From positions 434,001-498,000 of the forward strand of contig NC_017045.1 of the NCBI RefSeq assembly GCF_000252855.1: 64,000 nucleotides of DNA. Direction: 5' to 3'. The notes under the pieces are model-generated. The model was not told where the DNA came from. It saw nothing but the letters and a program-made list of their open reading frames with translations, and searched no databases. The stretch comes from Riemerella anatipestifer ATCC 11845 = DSM 15868. GTDB taxonomy: Bacteria; Bacteroidota; Bacteroidia; Flavobacteriales; Weeksellaceae. The translations under genes were made by a program, and so were the position numbers. This document shows, piece after piece, positions 17,903 through 25,167 of this stretch. Within the stretch, counting starts at the first letter, position 1. Every line of letters starts with the position of its first letter.

Positions 17903-18446
17903 TTTGTTTGTTTATTTTTATAAGACAGAATACAGCGTAATTAAGCATATCAAAATAGTTAGCATCTAGCCCTTCTGAGACTAAGGTGTGTCCATTATTA
18001 TCTTCTATTTGTTTGGTACGAAGCACCTTTTGATAGATTAAATCTGTAATAGAGGAAATTCTCATACTTCGCCATGCTTCGCCATAGTCGTGGTTTTTTC
18101 GTTGCATTAGGGCTTTTGCTTCGTTGGTGTAATGTTGATATAAGTTTAAGATTTCTTCTGCATCAGCGTCCAAATCTTCTGATAAACCTTTTTCTAATTG
18201 AATAAGACCTATGACAGCGTAATTAACTATTGCAATAAACTCTGCTTCCTCCGATTCTTCCACCATTCTTTTTTCGGTCATTTGGAGCGTTCTTATCCTA
18301 TTGATTTTAATGAAAATTTGATCCGTGATAGAACTTGGGCGTAGCACTCGCCACGCTGCACCATAGTCTTGGAGTTTCTTTTCAAATAAATCTTTACAAA
18401 GGTTTATAATCTCGTCGTACTGTCTAGAAGTCTCTTGCATATACAT
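17895..18446 (-). CDS. DUF1599-domain protein with internal duplication
   Basis: The 183-residue protein consists of two similar halves. The first contains KKLQDYGAAWRVLRPSSITD and the second RKNHDYGEAWRSMRISSITD, each followed by a helix (QIFIKINRIRTLQ, LIYQKVLRTKQIE) and a NYAVIGLIQL/NYAVFCLIKI ending. The duplicated D-Y-G-x-A-W-R-x-x-R motif defines DUF1599, seen in Bacteroidota beside DoxX-like and tpiA genes. All-alpha, charged and MazG-like in general feel, but no activity is known to me. A second Met lies two codons in and could be the start. Confidence 0.8.
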   Translation of the reverse strand: MYMQETSRQYDEIINLCKDLFEKKLQDYGAAWRVLRPSSITDQIFIKINRIRTLQMTEKRMVEESEEAEFIAIVNYAVIGLIQLEKGLSEDLDADAEEILNLYQHYTNEAKALMQRKNHDYGEAWRSMRISSITDLIYQKVLRTKQIEDNNGHTLVSEGLDANYFDMLNYAVFCLIKINKQNA

Positions 18447-18579
18447 TGGTTATAACTCCCCAAAGATAATGAAAAAAATGCATATTAAATAAGTTTATCT
18501 TGTCTATATTTAACCACAATTTATAATTCTGTAATAAAGTTTTCGTCAGTTCTAAATGATTGGAATGTCTTCCGTTTTA

Positions 18580-18610
18580 TTTGTTTATTTAAAAACCAAT
18601 CGTATATTTG
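18580..18610 (+). promoter_or_regulatory. Promoter of arsR
   Basis: TTTG (18580-18583), 19 bp, then TATATTTG (18603-18610): a perfect match to the Bacteroidota -33/-7 consensus. The -7 box ends 10 bp before the ATG, so the transcript would have almost no leader. The ArsR-like operator lies over the -7 box. Confidence 0.8.
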
Positions 18611-18618
18611 CGATATAC
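18599..18618 (+). promoter_or_regulatory. Putative ArsR operator, copy 1
   Basis: ATCG-TATATTTG-CGAT, an interrupted dyad overlapping the -7 box of arsR. The same ATCG-N8-CGAT arrangement with core TTTATTTG recurs at 20128-20143 before the DUF6428 gene. The position fits autorepression by an ArsR/SmtB-type regulator. Confidence 0.6.
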
Positions 18619-18620
18619 TT

Positions 18621-18929
18621 ATGAAAAGAAATTTAGAACCTATTGATTATACAGAAAATATAGAGCTACTAGCCGACTTTGCAAAAGCCTTGGCTCATCC
18701 TACTCGCATTGCTATCCTATCTTATCTAGAGCAACAAAATTCTTGTTTTACAGGAGATTTGGTGGATATATTCCCATTAGCACAGTCTACTATTTCTCAG
18801 CATCTTAAAGAATTGAAAAGGGTAGGACTTATAAAAGGAGAGCTTAATCCTCCAAAAATAAAATATTGTATAGATGAAGAAAAATGGAATCTTGCCCAAT
18901 CTTTATTTTTCAATTTTTTTGATGGCTGA
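18621..18929 (+). CDS. arsR: ArsR-family arsenic-responsive repressor, 3' end interrupted
   Basis: A 102-residue winged helix-turn-helix repressor: FAKALAHPTRIAILSYLEQQ, the ArsR signature NSCFTGDLVDIFPLAQSTIS with the recognition helix QSTISQHLKELKRVGLIKG, and the wing KIKYCIDEEKW. ArsR proteins release DNA when As(III) or Sb(III) binds Cys residues. Related Bacteroidota proteins often end in a Cys-Cys tail; this one stops early after FFNFFDG. A reading frame ending TSLQNDKKSQSSCCE and stop appears 1.1 kb downstream at 20056-20109, just where the next ars gene would follow. The tail was probably displaced when the gene at 18963-20057 was inserted. The DNA-binding part is intact. Confidence 0.85.
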   Translation: MKRNLEPIDYTENIELLADFAKALAHPTRIAILSYLEQQNSCFTGDLVDIFPLAQSTISQHLKELKRVGLIKGELNPPKIKYCIDEEKWNLAQSLFFNFFDG

Positions 18930-18962
18930 AACATTACCACAACACAATCTAACAGATAGCAT

Positions 18963-20057
18963 ATGGAAGATACTTTAAAAAAATATGAAAAAACAATAAA
19001 AAGAAAGCATAGTATAAGTTTCACGCCAAAATACAAAGAGAAGTTTAGAACAAGTGTTAATAAAACTCTATTTGTAGCTATTGCTGAAAAAACAGTTGAA
19101 AAACTTGGCTGGGATTTAGTATTTAAAGATGATAGTAATATAGAAGCAAAACGAAAGGAAAAAAGTTTTGGTGTTGAATACTGGACAGAAGCAATAACAG
19201 CAAGTTATGAATATGGTACCGTGATTGTAAAAAGTGAGAGTTTAGGAAATGAAATATGGGATGTTGGAAGAAATTCAAAAAGAGTTAAATTATTCATTTA
19301 TGCGTTTGAAGAAACATTAAAAACTTTTGATAAACAATCACTAAATGAGCTAGAAAAAGCAGTTGAAAAGAAAAATAATTGGGACGACTATATCATTCCC
19401 GAAATTTTGCCACAACCAATTCAAGCTAGGAAACCTAATATTTTGATTCCAATTGTTGGTGGATTAATAACTTCTTTAATTTTGGGTTTTGCAATTGCAT
19501 TTGTTTCTGTGAAAGGAATGTATTTTATTGGGTTATTTGAGTTTTTGGTCGCACTTGCAATTGCATTGGCTGTGAAACAGTTAATCAAACTTTCAAATTT
19601 TACAGACTTCAATAAATTGCAATATCTATTGGCTGGAATGATTTTACTAACTTATATTTCAAACCAATATTTCCAATATGAAATCATTTTGAATGAAAAT
19701 AATTATGACCGAATTGGATTTTGGGAATTTTTTAAATTGAGGTTCTCACAAGGTTTGACTATAAGGAAACTTAATACAGGTCGGATTGGCTTAATAATTA
19801 GTTGGATATTACAACTTGGATTAACAGGACTTTTTGTTTATCTGAAAATTATTTCAATTTTGACAAAATATATAATTGAAAGAGTTCCAATTGAAGTTAT
19901 TGATTTTGCATATTATCACTTCGTAAAGGAAAAGACTATGGAAGAAGTGAGAATGGAGCTTGCTAAAAAAGGTTGGACTGATAAGATAAATCAAGATGAA
20001 GTCTTTGAAGCCATTGGAGGTTTTCAAAGTGCAACTGAACTAAATAGAATGAAATGA
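18963..20057 (+). CDS. Orphan membrane protein, inserted into the ars operon
   Basis: A 364-residue protein I do not recognise. Residues 1-150 are charged and soluble (KEKFRTSVNKTLFVAIAEKT, LGWDLVFKDDSNIEAKRKE, FGVEYWTEAITASYEYGTVI). Then come about five hydrophobic spans (ILIPIVGGLITSLILGFAIA, FIGLFEFLVALAIALAV, LLAGMILLTYISNQYF, LIISWILQLGLTGLFVYLKI) and a C-terminal helical tail (KEKTMEEVRMELAKKGWTDK). It begins 33 bp after the arsR stop and ends where the probable lost tail of arsR resumes, so it looks like a one-gene insertion. It has no arsenic-related motif. A transport or stress function would be a guess. Confidence 0.65.
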   Translation: MEDTLKKYEKTIKRKHSISFTPKYKEKFRTSVNKTLFVAIAEKTVEKLGWDLVFKDDSNIEAKRKEKSFGVEYWTEAITASYEYGTVIVKSESLGNEIWDVGRNSKRVKLFIYAFEETLKTFDKQSLNELEKAVEKKNNWDDYIIPEILPQPIQARKPNILIPIVGGLITSLILGFAIAFVSVKGMYFIGLFEFLVALAIALAVKQLIKLSNFTDFNKLQYLLAGMILLTYISNQYFQYEIILNENNYDRIGFWEFFKLRFSQGLTIRKLNTGRIGLIISWILQLGLTGLFVYLKIISILTKYIIERVPIEVIDFAYYHFVKEKTMEEVRMELAKKGWTDKINQDEVFEAIGGFQSATELNRMK

Positions 20058-20109
20058 AAATACTTCTCTACAAAACGATAAAAAATCTCAATCCTCTTGT
20101 TGTGAATGA
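20056..20109 (+). pseudogene. Displaced C-terminal tail of ArsR
   Basis: In one frame this stretch reads ENTSLQNDKKSQSSCCE followed by TGA at 20107-20109. A lysine-serine-rich end with Cys-Cys is what I expect at the C-terminus of Bacteroidota ArsR, and it sits 18 bp before the operator of the next ars gene. It has no start and is separated from the arsR body by the inserted gene. Based on pattern, not on an alignment. Confidence 0.55.
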
Positions 20110-20127
20110 CAAAAATATATAACAATT

Positions 20128-20147
20128 ATCGTTTATTTGCGATTAAC
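20128..20147 (+). promoter_or_regulatory. Putative ArsR operator, copy 2
   Basis: ATCG-TTTATTTG-CGAT followed by TAAC, the same dyad and spacing as copy 1 before arsR (18 of 20 positions shared over the 20-bp site by eye). The core TTTATTTG is near TAnnTTTG, so it again covers a likely -7 box. It lies 15 bp before the DUF6428 start. Confidence 0.6.
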
Positions 20148-20162
20148 TAAAATTAAATTATT

Positions 20163-20633
20163 ATGAAATTATCAGAATTTAAAAAAGTACTAGCTACACT
20201 AGACAGAATTGATTTTCAAATACCTAATGGAGATTTTATTCCACCTCATTTTCATATTACAGAGGTAGGTCAAATTACCAAAGATTTTATAGATTGTGGT
20301 GGAACAGTAAGAAAAGAAAAGTGGGTAAACTTTCAGCTATGGACGGCAACAGATTATGACCACAGATTGACCCCTGAAAAATTATTGGATATTATTACTC
20401 TTTCCGAAAAACAATTACAACTTACAGATGAGGAAATAGAAGTAGAATATCAAGGGGAGAGCATTCAGAAATTTGGATTAGATTTCCAAGGTAGTCATTT
20501 TGTTCTTACAACTAAGCAAACCGATTGCCTAGCTCCTGATAAATGCGGAATCCCTACCGAAAAGCCCAAATTAAAACTTTCAGAACTTCAAAATAAAACC
20601 AATTGCTGCGATCCCAACTCTGGCTGTTGCTAA
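20163..20633 (+). CDS. DUF6428-family protein of the ars operon
   Basis: A 156-residue soluble protein typical of Bacteroidota ars operons, between arsR and arsC. The core has PNGDFIPPHFHITEVGQI and FIDCGGTVRKEKWVNFQLW, then HRLTPEKLLDIITLSEKQL. The C-terminus is Cys-rich (DCLAPDKCG and NCCDPNSGCC), suggesting binding of thiophilic arsenite or antimonite. That is inference; the family has no proven function that I know of. It keeps its own operator, so expression may still respond to ArsR although the two genes after it are broken. Confidence 0.75.
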   Translation: MKLSEFKKVLATLDRIDFQIPNGDFIPPHFHITEVGQITKDFIDCGGTVRKEKWVNFQLWTATDYDHRLTPEKLLDIITLSEKQLQLTDEEIEVEYQGESIQKFGLDFQGSHFVLTTKQTDCLAPDKCGIPTEKPKLKLSELQNKTNCCDPNSGCC

Positions 20634-20652
20634 TTTTAAAAAATAGAACACT

Positions 20653-20832
20653 ATGCCTTTATTATCTAAAATTCAGAATTTCATAGAGAAGTTAGAAGTC
20701 AATTCTATTTCGGAAGAGAGGAAAAAAATATTACAAACTCTCATAGACTTCATTACAAAAAAGCAAAAGAATGGAGAACCCATTAGGCTTAATTTTATTT
20801 GTACACATAACTCTCGCAGGAGTCATCTTTGT
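20653..20832 (+). pseudogene. 5' fragment of arsC-type low-molecular-weight phosphatase (arsenate reductase)
   Basis: About 57 codons of an arsenate reductase of the low-molecular-weight tyrosine phosphatase fold are left: an N-terminal helix (FIEKLEVNSISEERKKILQT) and the active-site loop [13 protein letters not shown] with its catalytic Cys. The frame then runs into acr3 sequence and stops at 20853. Full-length proteins of this type are about 200 residues, so the core after the active site is gone and the fragment cannot reduce arsenate. The break falls in GCAGGAGTCATCTTTGTC, which reads plausibly in both parent genes. Confidence 0.8.
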
Positions 20833-21241
20833 CAAAGGAGAAAACTGGTATAAAGAGGTTTTTATTCCCAAAATATCACCACTTACTTTAGTTGCTCTGT
20901 TATTTACTATTATGCTTATGTTTTCACTTAAGGGAGAACTTATTGTAACAATACCTCAAGATGTATTTATTATTTCTATTCCTTTGTTAATATATTTTGG
21001 TATTATGTTTATAACAGGTTTCTTTGTTACAAAAGCTATGGGAATAAGTTATGATAAAACAACTTCTGTAGCTTTTACCGCATCTGGAAATAATTTTGAA
21101 CTTGCCATAGCTGTCTCTATTGCTGTTTTCGGACTAAATTCGGGGCAAGCATTTGTGGGAGTTATAGGTCCTTTGGTAGAAGTCCCTGCTCTTATTTTAC
21201 TTGTAAAGGCCTCTCTTTGGCTAAAGAAGAAATTTTACTGA
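20815..21241 (+). pseudogene. 3' fragment of ACR3-type arsenite efflux permease
   Basis: From the junction at about 20815 the +1 frame encodes the last 140 or so residues of an ACR3 arsenite permease: [20 protein letters not shown], then helices around [38 protein letters not shown], the conserved [20 protein letters not shown] and [20 protein letters not shown]. About four of the ten membrane spans remain. A start upstream of the junction (20771) is possible but would read antisense-like arsC codons. Full length is about 350 residues, so the first 60 percent is missing and transport is very unlikely. Confidence 0.82.
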
Positions 21242-21260
21242 TCCCAATCTTATATGAAAA

Positions 21261-21298
21261 AAACCGAGAGTAATCTCATACTGAACTACTCTCGGTTT
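21261..21298. terminator. Bidirectional terminator between acr3 fragment and ffh
   Basis: Perfect 12-bp arms AAACCGAGAGTA (21261-21272) and TACTCTCGGTTT (21287-21298) with a 14-nt loop, A-rich before and T-rich after. It can serve both convergent genes. Confidence 0.85.
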
Positions 21299-21318
21299 AT
21301 ATTTTCAATTTTATTCTG

Positions 21319-22683
21319 CTATCTTCCGAACAAGCCTCCCATGCCTGGCATACCGCCTCCCATTTTACCCATCATTGCCATAAGTTGTTTGCCTTGAGGT
21401 CCTTGCATCATTTTCATCATTTTGCCCATTTGGTCAAACTGTTTCATAAGTTGGTTTACTTCTTCTAGTTTTCTACCACTTCCTTTGGCTATCCTCTTCT
21501 TTCTATTAACATCTATAATGCTAGGTCTTCTTCTTTCTTCTGGTGTCATAGAATGGATAATAGCCTCTATGTGTTTAAACGAGTTATCATCTATATCCAC
21601 ATCTTTAATGGCCTTGCCTACACCTGGTAACATACCAAGAAGGTCTTTCATGTTACCCATTTTTTTAATCTGCTGAATTTGCTTTAAGAAATCATCAAAA
21701 CCAAATTCGTTTTTAGCGATTTTCTTTTGTAGTTTTTTAGCTTCCTCTTCGTCAAACTGTTCTTGAGCTCTTTCTACTAAAGACACTACATCACCCATAC
21801 CTAAGATACGGTCTGCCATTCTTTCAGGATAGAAAAGGTCTAAAGCCTCCATCTTTTCTCCTGTGGAAATAAACTTAATGGGCTTATTAACTACTGAACG
21901 AATAGTAAGAGCCGCACCACCTCGGGTATCCCCATCTAATTTTGTAAGGACAACACCGTCAAAGTTTAAAGCATCATTAAAGGCTTTAGCTGTATTTACA
22001 GCATCTTGCCCCGTCATAGAGTCCACAACGAACAAAGTTTCCGTAGGCTTGATGAAATAATGAACTGATTTTATTTCGTTCATCATTTGTTCATCTATCG
22101 CTAGACGACCTGCAGTATCCACAATAACCACATCGTGCTTGTTAGCTTTGGCAAAATTAACGGCATTTTCTGCTATGGTAGAAGGGTTTTTATTTTCTTC
22201 TTCGGTATATACTGGGATTCCCGTTTGGCTTCCTAGTACTTTTAACTGGTCTATTGCAGCAGGACGATAAACATCACACGCTACCAAAAGCGGATTTTTA
22301 GCTCTTTTTTTCTTTAGATAGTTAGCTAATTTTCCAGAGAAAGTAGTTTTACCAGACCCTTGAAGCCCTGCAATTAGAATAACCGTAGGTTTCCCCGAAA
22401 GGTTGATGCCTTCTTGAGAACCACCCATAAGTTCCACCAACTCATCGTGTACTATTTTGGTCATTAGTTGCCCAGGTGTTAGGCTGGTAAGTACATTTTG
22501 TCCTAAGGCTTTCTCTTGTACTCGTTTGGTAAGGTCTTTAGCTACCTTATAATTTACATCGGCATCTACTAAAGCACGGCGGATTTCTTTAACCGTTTCA
22601 GCTACATTGATTTCCGTAATTTTACCTCTTCCCGAAAGATTATGAAGAGCCTTATCTAATTTATCTTGTAAACTATTGAACAT
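21319..22683 (-). CDS. ffh: Signal recognition particle protein (Ffh)
   Basis: The GTPase and signal-sequence-binding subunit of the bacterial SRP. The 454 residues comprise the N domain, the G domain with P-loop GLQGSGKTTFSGKLA, DVYRPAAIDQLKVLG, DTAGRLAIDEQMM and TKLDGDTRGGAALT, and the methionine-rich M domain ending KQLMAMMGKMGGGMPGMGGL, which binds signal peptides and the SRP RNA. Monocistronic, followed by the terminator shared with the ars remnant. Confidence 0.97.
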   Translation of the reverse strand: MFNSLQDKLDKALHNLSGRGKITEINVAETVKEIRRALVDADVNYKVAKDLTKRVQEKALGQNVLTSLTPGQLMTKIVHDELVELMGGSQEGINLSGKPTVILIAGLQGSGKTTFSGKLANYLKKKRAKNPLLVACDVYRPAAIDQLKVLGSQTGIPVYTEEENKNPSTIAENAVNFAKANKHDVVIVDTAGRLAIDEQMMNEIKSVHYFIKPTETLFVVDSMTGQDAVNTAKAFNDALNFDGVVLTKLDGDTRGGAALTIRSVVNKPIKFISTGEKMEALDLFYPERMADRILGMGDVVSLVERAQEQFDEEEAKKLQKKIAKNEFGFDDFLKQIQQIKKMGNMKDLLGMLPGVGKAIKDVDIDDNSFKHIEAIIHSMTPEERRRPSIIDVNRKKRIAKGSGRKLEEVNQLMKQFDQMGKMMKMMQGPQGKQLMAMMGKMGGGMPGMGGLFGR

Positions 22684-22758
22684 AATCGCTTTATTTTGAA
22701 TGGCAAAAATAAGGAAAATTTAGCATTCTTCCGAATAAGTGCTGTGGCTTATGGATTG

Positions 22759-23445
22759 TTAAAAGTTTTCTCGTAAAAATTTATGGTAAATTTCTTCTCC
22801 GCTTCTTATAGAATTTACCGCCCATCTTATTTTGGTATGCCATTTTTTATCGGAGCTAAGTTTGTAGTCTATGGTAGAATTAAGAAGTTTTTGTTTGAGT
22901 TCGTACATACATATCGCTGCCGCTACAGAAACATTAAAACTCTTAGTAAAGCCATACATTGGTATTGCTAAAGTTTCGTCTGCAAAGTCTAGTAATTCAT
23001 CAGAAACGCCTTCCCATTCGGTGCCAAAAACTAGAGCAATAGGCTTTTCTACCTTATAGTCTGGGAGCATTGTTGCATTATTTTCTGGTGAAACAGCTAC
23101 TATTTTATAACCTCGCTCTTTTATCTTCTCTAGGGAAGCTTTATTTCTAGGCATTTTTTCTACTTCTACCCAAGTATCTGCTCCTTTGGTAACGCTGAGG
23201 TTTGGGTCAAAAATATTATCTTTTTCTAAAGCCACTACCTTATGGAAGGCACACGCTTCCACACTTCTCACGATTGCAGCAGCATTGCGATATTGATAAA
23301 CATCTTCCATCACAGGTAAAATGAAATCCGAACTTTCCTCTGCATAATGGTTGATTTTTTGCAGGCGTTCTTCAGTCAAGAATTGAGCTAAATATTGAAA
23401 TATCTTTTCTAAATCTTCTAGGTTGTTGGTTAGTTCTGGCTTCAT
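22759..23445 (-). CDS. TrmH/SpoU-family RNA 2'-O-methyltransferase
   Basis: A 228-residue SPOUT methyltransferase. Motif 1 is in EDVYQYRNAAAIVRSVEAC, motif 2 in PIALVFGTEWEGVSDELLDF and motif 3 in LAIPMYGFTKSFNVSVAAAI, the trefoil-knot SAM site. The N-terminal helix and the C-terminal KKWHTKIRWAVNSIRS resemble TrmH, which methylates G18 of tRNA, but other SpoU members modify rRNA, so the target is not certain. The start overlaps the prmC stop by 4 bp, indicating coupling. Confidence 0.88.
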   Translation of the reverse strand: MKPELTNNLEDLEKIFQYLAQFLTEERLQKINHYAEESSDFILPVMEDVYQYRNAAAIVRSVEACAFHKVVALEKDNIFDPNLSVTKGADTWVEVEKMPRNKASLEKIKERGYKIVAVSPENNATMLPDYKVEKPIALVFGTEWEGVSDELLDFADETLAIPMYGFTKSFNVSVAAAICMYELKQKLLNSTIDYKLSSDKKWHTKIRWAVNSIRSGEEIYHKFLRENF

Positions 23446-24287
23446 TTTTTTGCTATAATCATTCTGTCATTATTAGATAAATCTTTGATGAGTTGAGCAT
23501 CGCTGAAATCTTTATACAAAGCTAAAGTTTCTGCTCCTAGTTTTTGGTTTATTTCTAAAAATAAAAATCCTCCGTTGTTAAGATAATGCTTGGCATCTGT
23601 TGCTATTTTTCGGTAAAATACTAAAGGGTCTGAACAAGGAGAGAACAGGGCCAAATGAGGCTCAAAATTCTTTACAGTATCCGAAATTTCAGAAACTTCC
23701 TCTATACCTATGTATGGCGGATTAGAAATAATCACATCATAGTGAGTTGGCAATGTATAATTGAGGTAATCATCGAGTATAAACTTAATCTCGGTGTGGT
23801 GTCTTTCTGCATTTTTTTTGGCGATGGTTAGAGCTTCTTTAGAAAAATCTATGGAGGCTACTCTAGCGTTCGGAAAATGTTTTTTCAGCACAATAGGTAT
23901 CACTCCCGAGCCAGTACCTATATCTAAAATTTTAATTTCTGTTTTGGAAAACTCTTTTGAAATGGTTTTGATGGCGTAGTCTAGCAGTTCCTCTGTTTCT
24001 GGGCGAGGAATAAGCACGTGTTGGTTCACGCAAAACTTCATACCAAAAAAGTCGGCTTCACCTAAAATTTGTTGGTAAGGCTTTCCGCTTTTTAGTTGGT
24101 TGATGGCTTTGGTATATTGTGTTATTTGTTGAGCTGGAAGTTCAGTGTTTTCAGACTGTCGCAGTCCTATTTTGTCTAAACCTAAATAATGCTCTCCAAA
24201 AATTTCCCACAAACAAGAAATCTCGGAACTATCATAAATCTCTGAAAGTTCTTGCTTAAAAATAGAATGTAACTCTAGCAACTTCAT
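23442..24287 (-). CDS. prmC: Peptide chain release factor N5-glutamine methyltransferase (PrmC)
   Basis: Methylates the GGQ glutamine of release factors RF1/RF2. The 281-residue protein has an N-terminal helical domain (GKPYQQILGEADFFGMKFCV, then LIPRPETEELLDYA) and a Rossmann methyltransferase domain with the SAM loop ILDIGTGSGVIPIVLKKHFP and the catalytic NPPY in DVIISNPPYIG. It overlaps yaaA by 1 bp and the TrmH gene by 4 bp. Confidence 0.95.
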   Translation of the reverse strand: MKLLELHSIFKQELSEIYDSSEISCLWEIFGEHYLGLDKIGLRQSENTELPAQQITQYTKAINQLKSGKPYQQILGEADFFGMKFCVNQHVLIPRPETEELLDYAIKTISKEFSKTEIKILDIGTGSGVIPIVLKKHFPNARVASIDFSKEALTIAKKNAERHHTEIKFILDDYLNYTLPTHYDVIISNPPYIGIEEVSEISDTVKNFEPHLALFSPCSDPLVFYRKIATDAKHYLNNGGFLFLEINQKLGAETLALYKDFSDAQLIKDLSNNDRMIIAKK

Positions 24288-25045
24288 TACCTCACGAATA
24301 CCAGTTGGTTATCTTTGGAGCGTTCTTCATCTATAAGATAACCTTCGTAATTAAAGGCTTTAATATCATCTAAAGTTTTGGCATTGGTTTCGGCACAAAA
24401 ACGGATGAGAAGCCCTCTAGCGTGTTTGGTATAGACCACGATAGTTTTTAGTTTGCCATCCTTGTATTCGTAGAATTTAACATCTATAGCCTTCGCTTTT
24501 AGTTTTTTGGTATCTACTGACTTAAAGTATTCTGTACTGGCAAGATTTAGGAGAATATCGTTTTCCTTTAATTCATCGTTAAGAGCCGTTGTAATTTTGG
24601 ACTTCCAAAAAGAATATAAATTTTTATACTTATCAAACTGGAACGGACGTCCCATTTCTAAACGATACAGCATAATCCTATCCGAAGGTTTTAACAGTCC
24701 ATACAGTCCTGAGAGTATTCTGTAATGTTTTTGGAGATAATCTACGGCTTTTTTATCTAGAGTAGGAGCGTCTAACCCACGATAAACCTCACCTGTAAAA
24801 GTATAGAGGGCTGCATTAGACTCCTCTTCCGAAGGTGAGGCACTCCAATTTTGGTTTCTTTCCCAGTTTTCATCTGCCAATTTGGAAGAAATTTCCATTA
24901 AATCAGAAAGGTATTGCGGTGTTTTCTCTTTCAAAAACGATTGTATAAACGCCGAATCTTCTATAAATTGAGGTTCGGTAGGTTTTAGCATATCTGATTT
25001 TAATGAGACATTCATTAACTTAGCTGGAGAAGAAAGTATAAGCAT
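24287..25045 (-). CDS. yaaA: Peroxide stress protein YaaA
   Basis: A DUF328/YaaA protein; in E. coli it lowers intracellular iron during peroxide stress and binds DNA. The 252 residues contain LILSSPAKLMN at the N-terminus, ALYTFTGEVYRGLDAPTLDK, ILSGLYGLLKPSDRIMLYRL and LNLASTEYFKSVD, the conserved family blocks. The frame extends six codons further through a TTG, but that TTG lies inside a -7-like TAACTTTG (minus strand, 25068-25061), so the ATG at 25045 is preferred. First gene of the coupled yaaA-prmC-trmH run. Confidence 0.93.
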   Translation of the reverse strand: MLILSSPAKLMNVSLKSDMLKPTEPQFIEDSAFIQSFLKEKTPQYLSDLMEISSKLADENWERNQNWSASPSEEESNAALYTFTGEVYRGLDAPTLDKKAVDYLQKHYRILSGLYGLLKPSDRIMLYRLEMGRPFQFDKYKNLYSFWKSKITTALNDELKENDILLNLASTEYFKSVDTKKLKAKAIDVKFYEYKDGKLKTIVVYTKHARGLLIRFCAETNAKTLDDIKAFNYEGYLIDEERSKDNQLVFVR

Positions 25046-25167
25046 AAATCTATTTTTTTGCAAAGTTAAAAAATACTAAAGAGAAAAAGGAATCTCTTTT
25101 CTAACATACAGCAATATATAAAATCAATTAAGTTAAGCATAACAGATTTTGTTTATATTTGTACTTT

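Noticed and set aside
20771-20814. Full-length start for the acr3 frame at ATG 20771
   Set aside because: The first 15 or so codons read arsC DNA in another frame, so they are a product of the deletion junction and not part of the permease.
25159-25167. TTG start for the lipoprotein gene at 25168
   Set aside because: The TTG overlaps the end of the TATATTTG promoter box, and the following ATG gives a clean lipoprotein signal.
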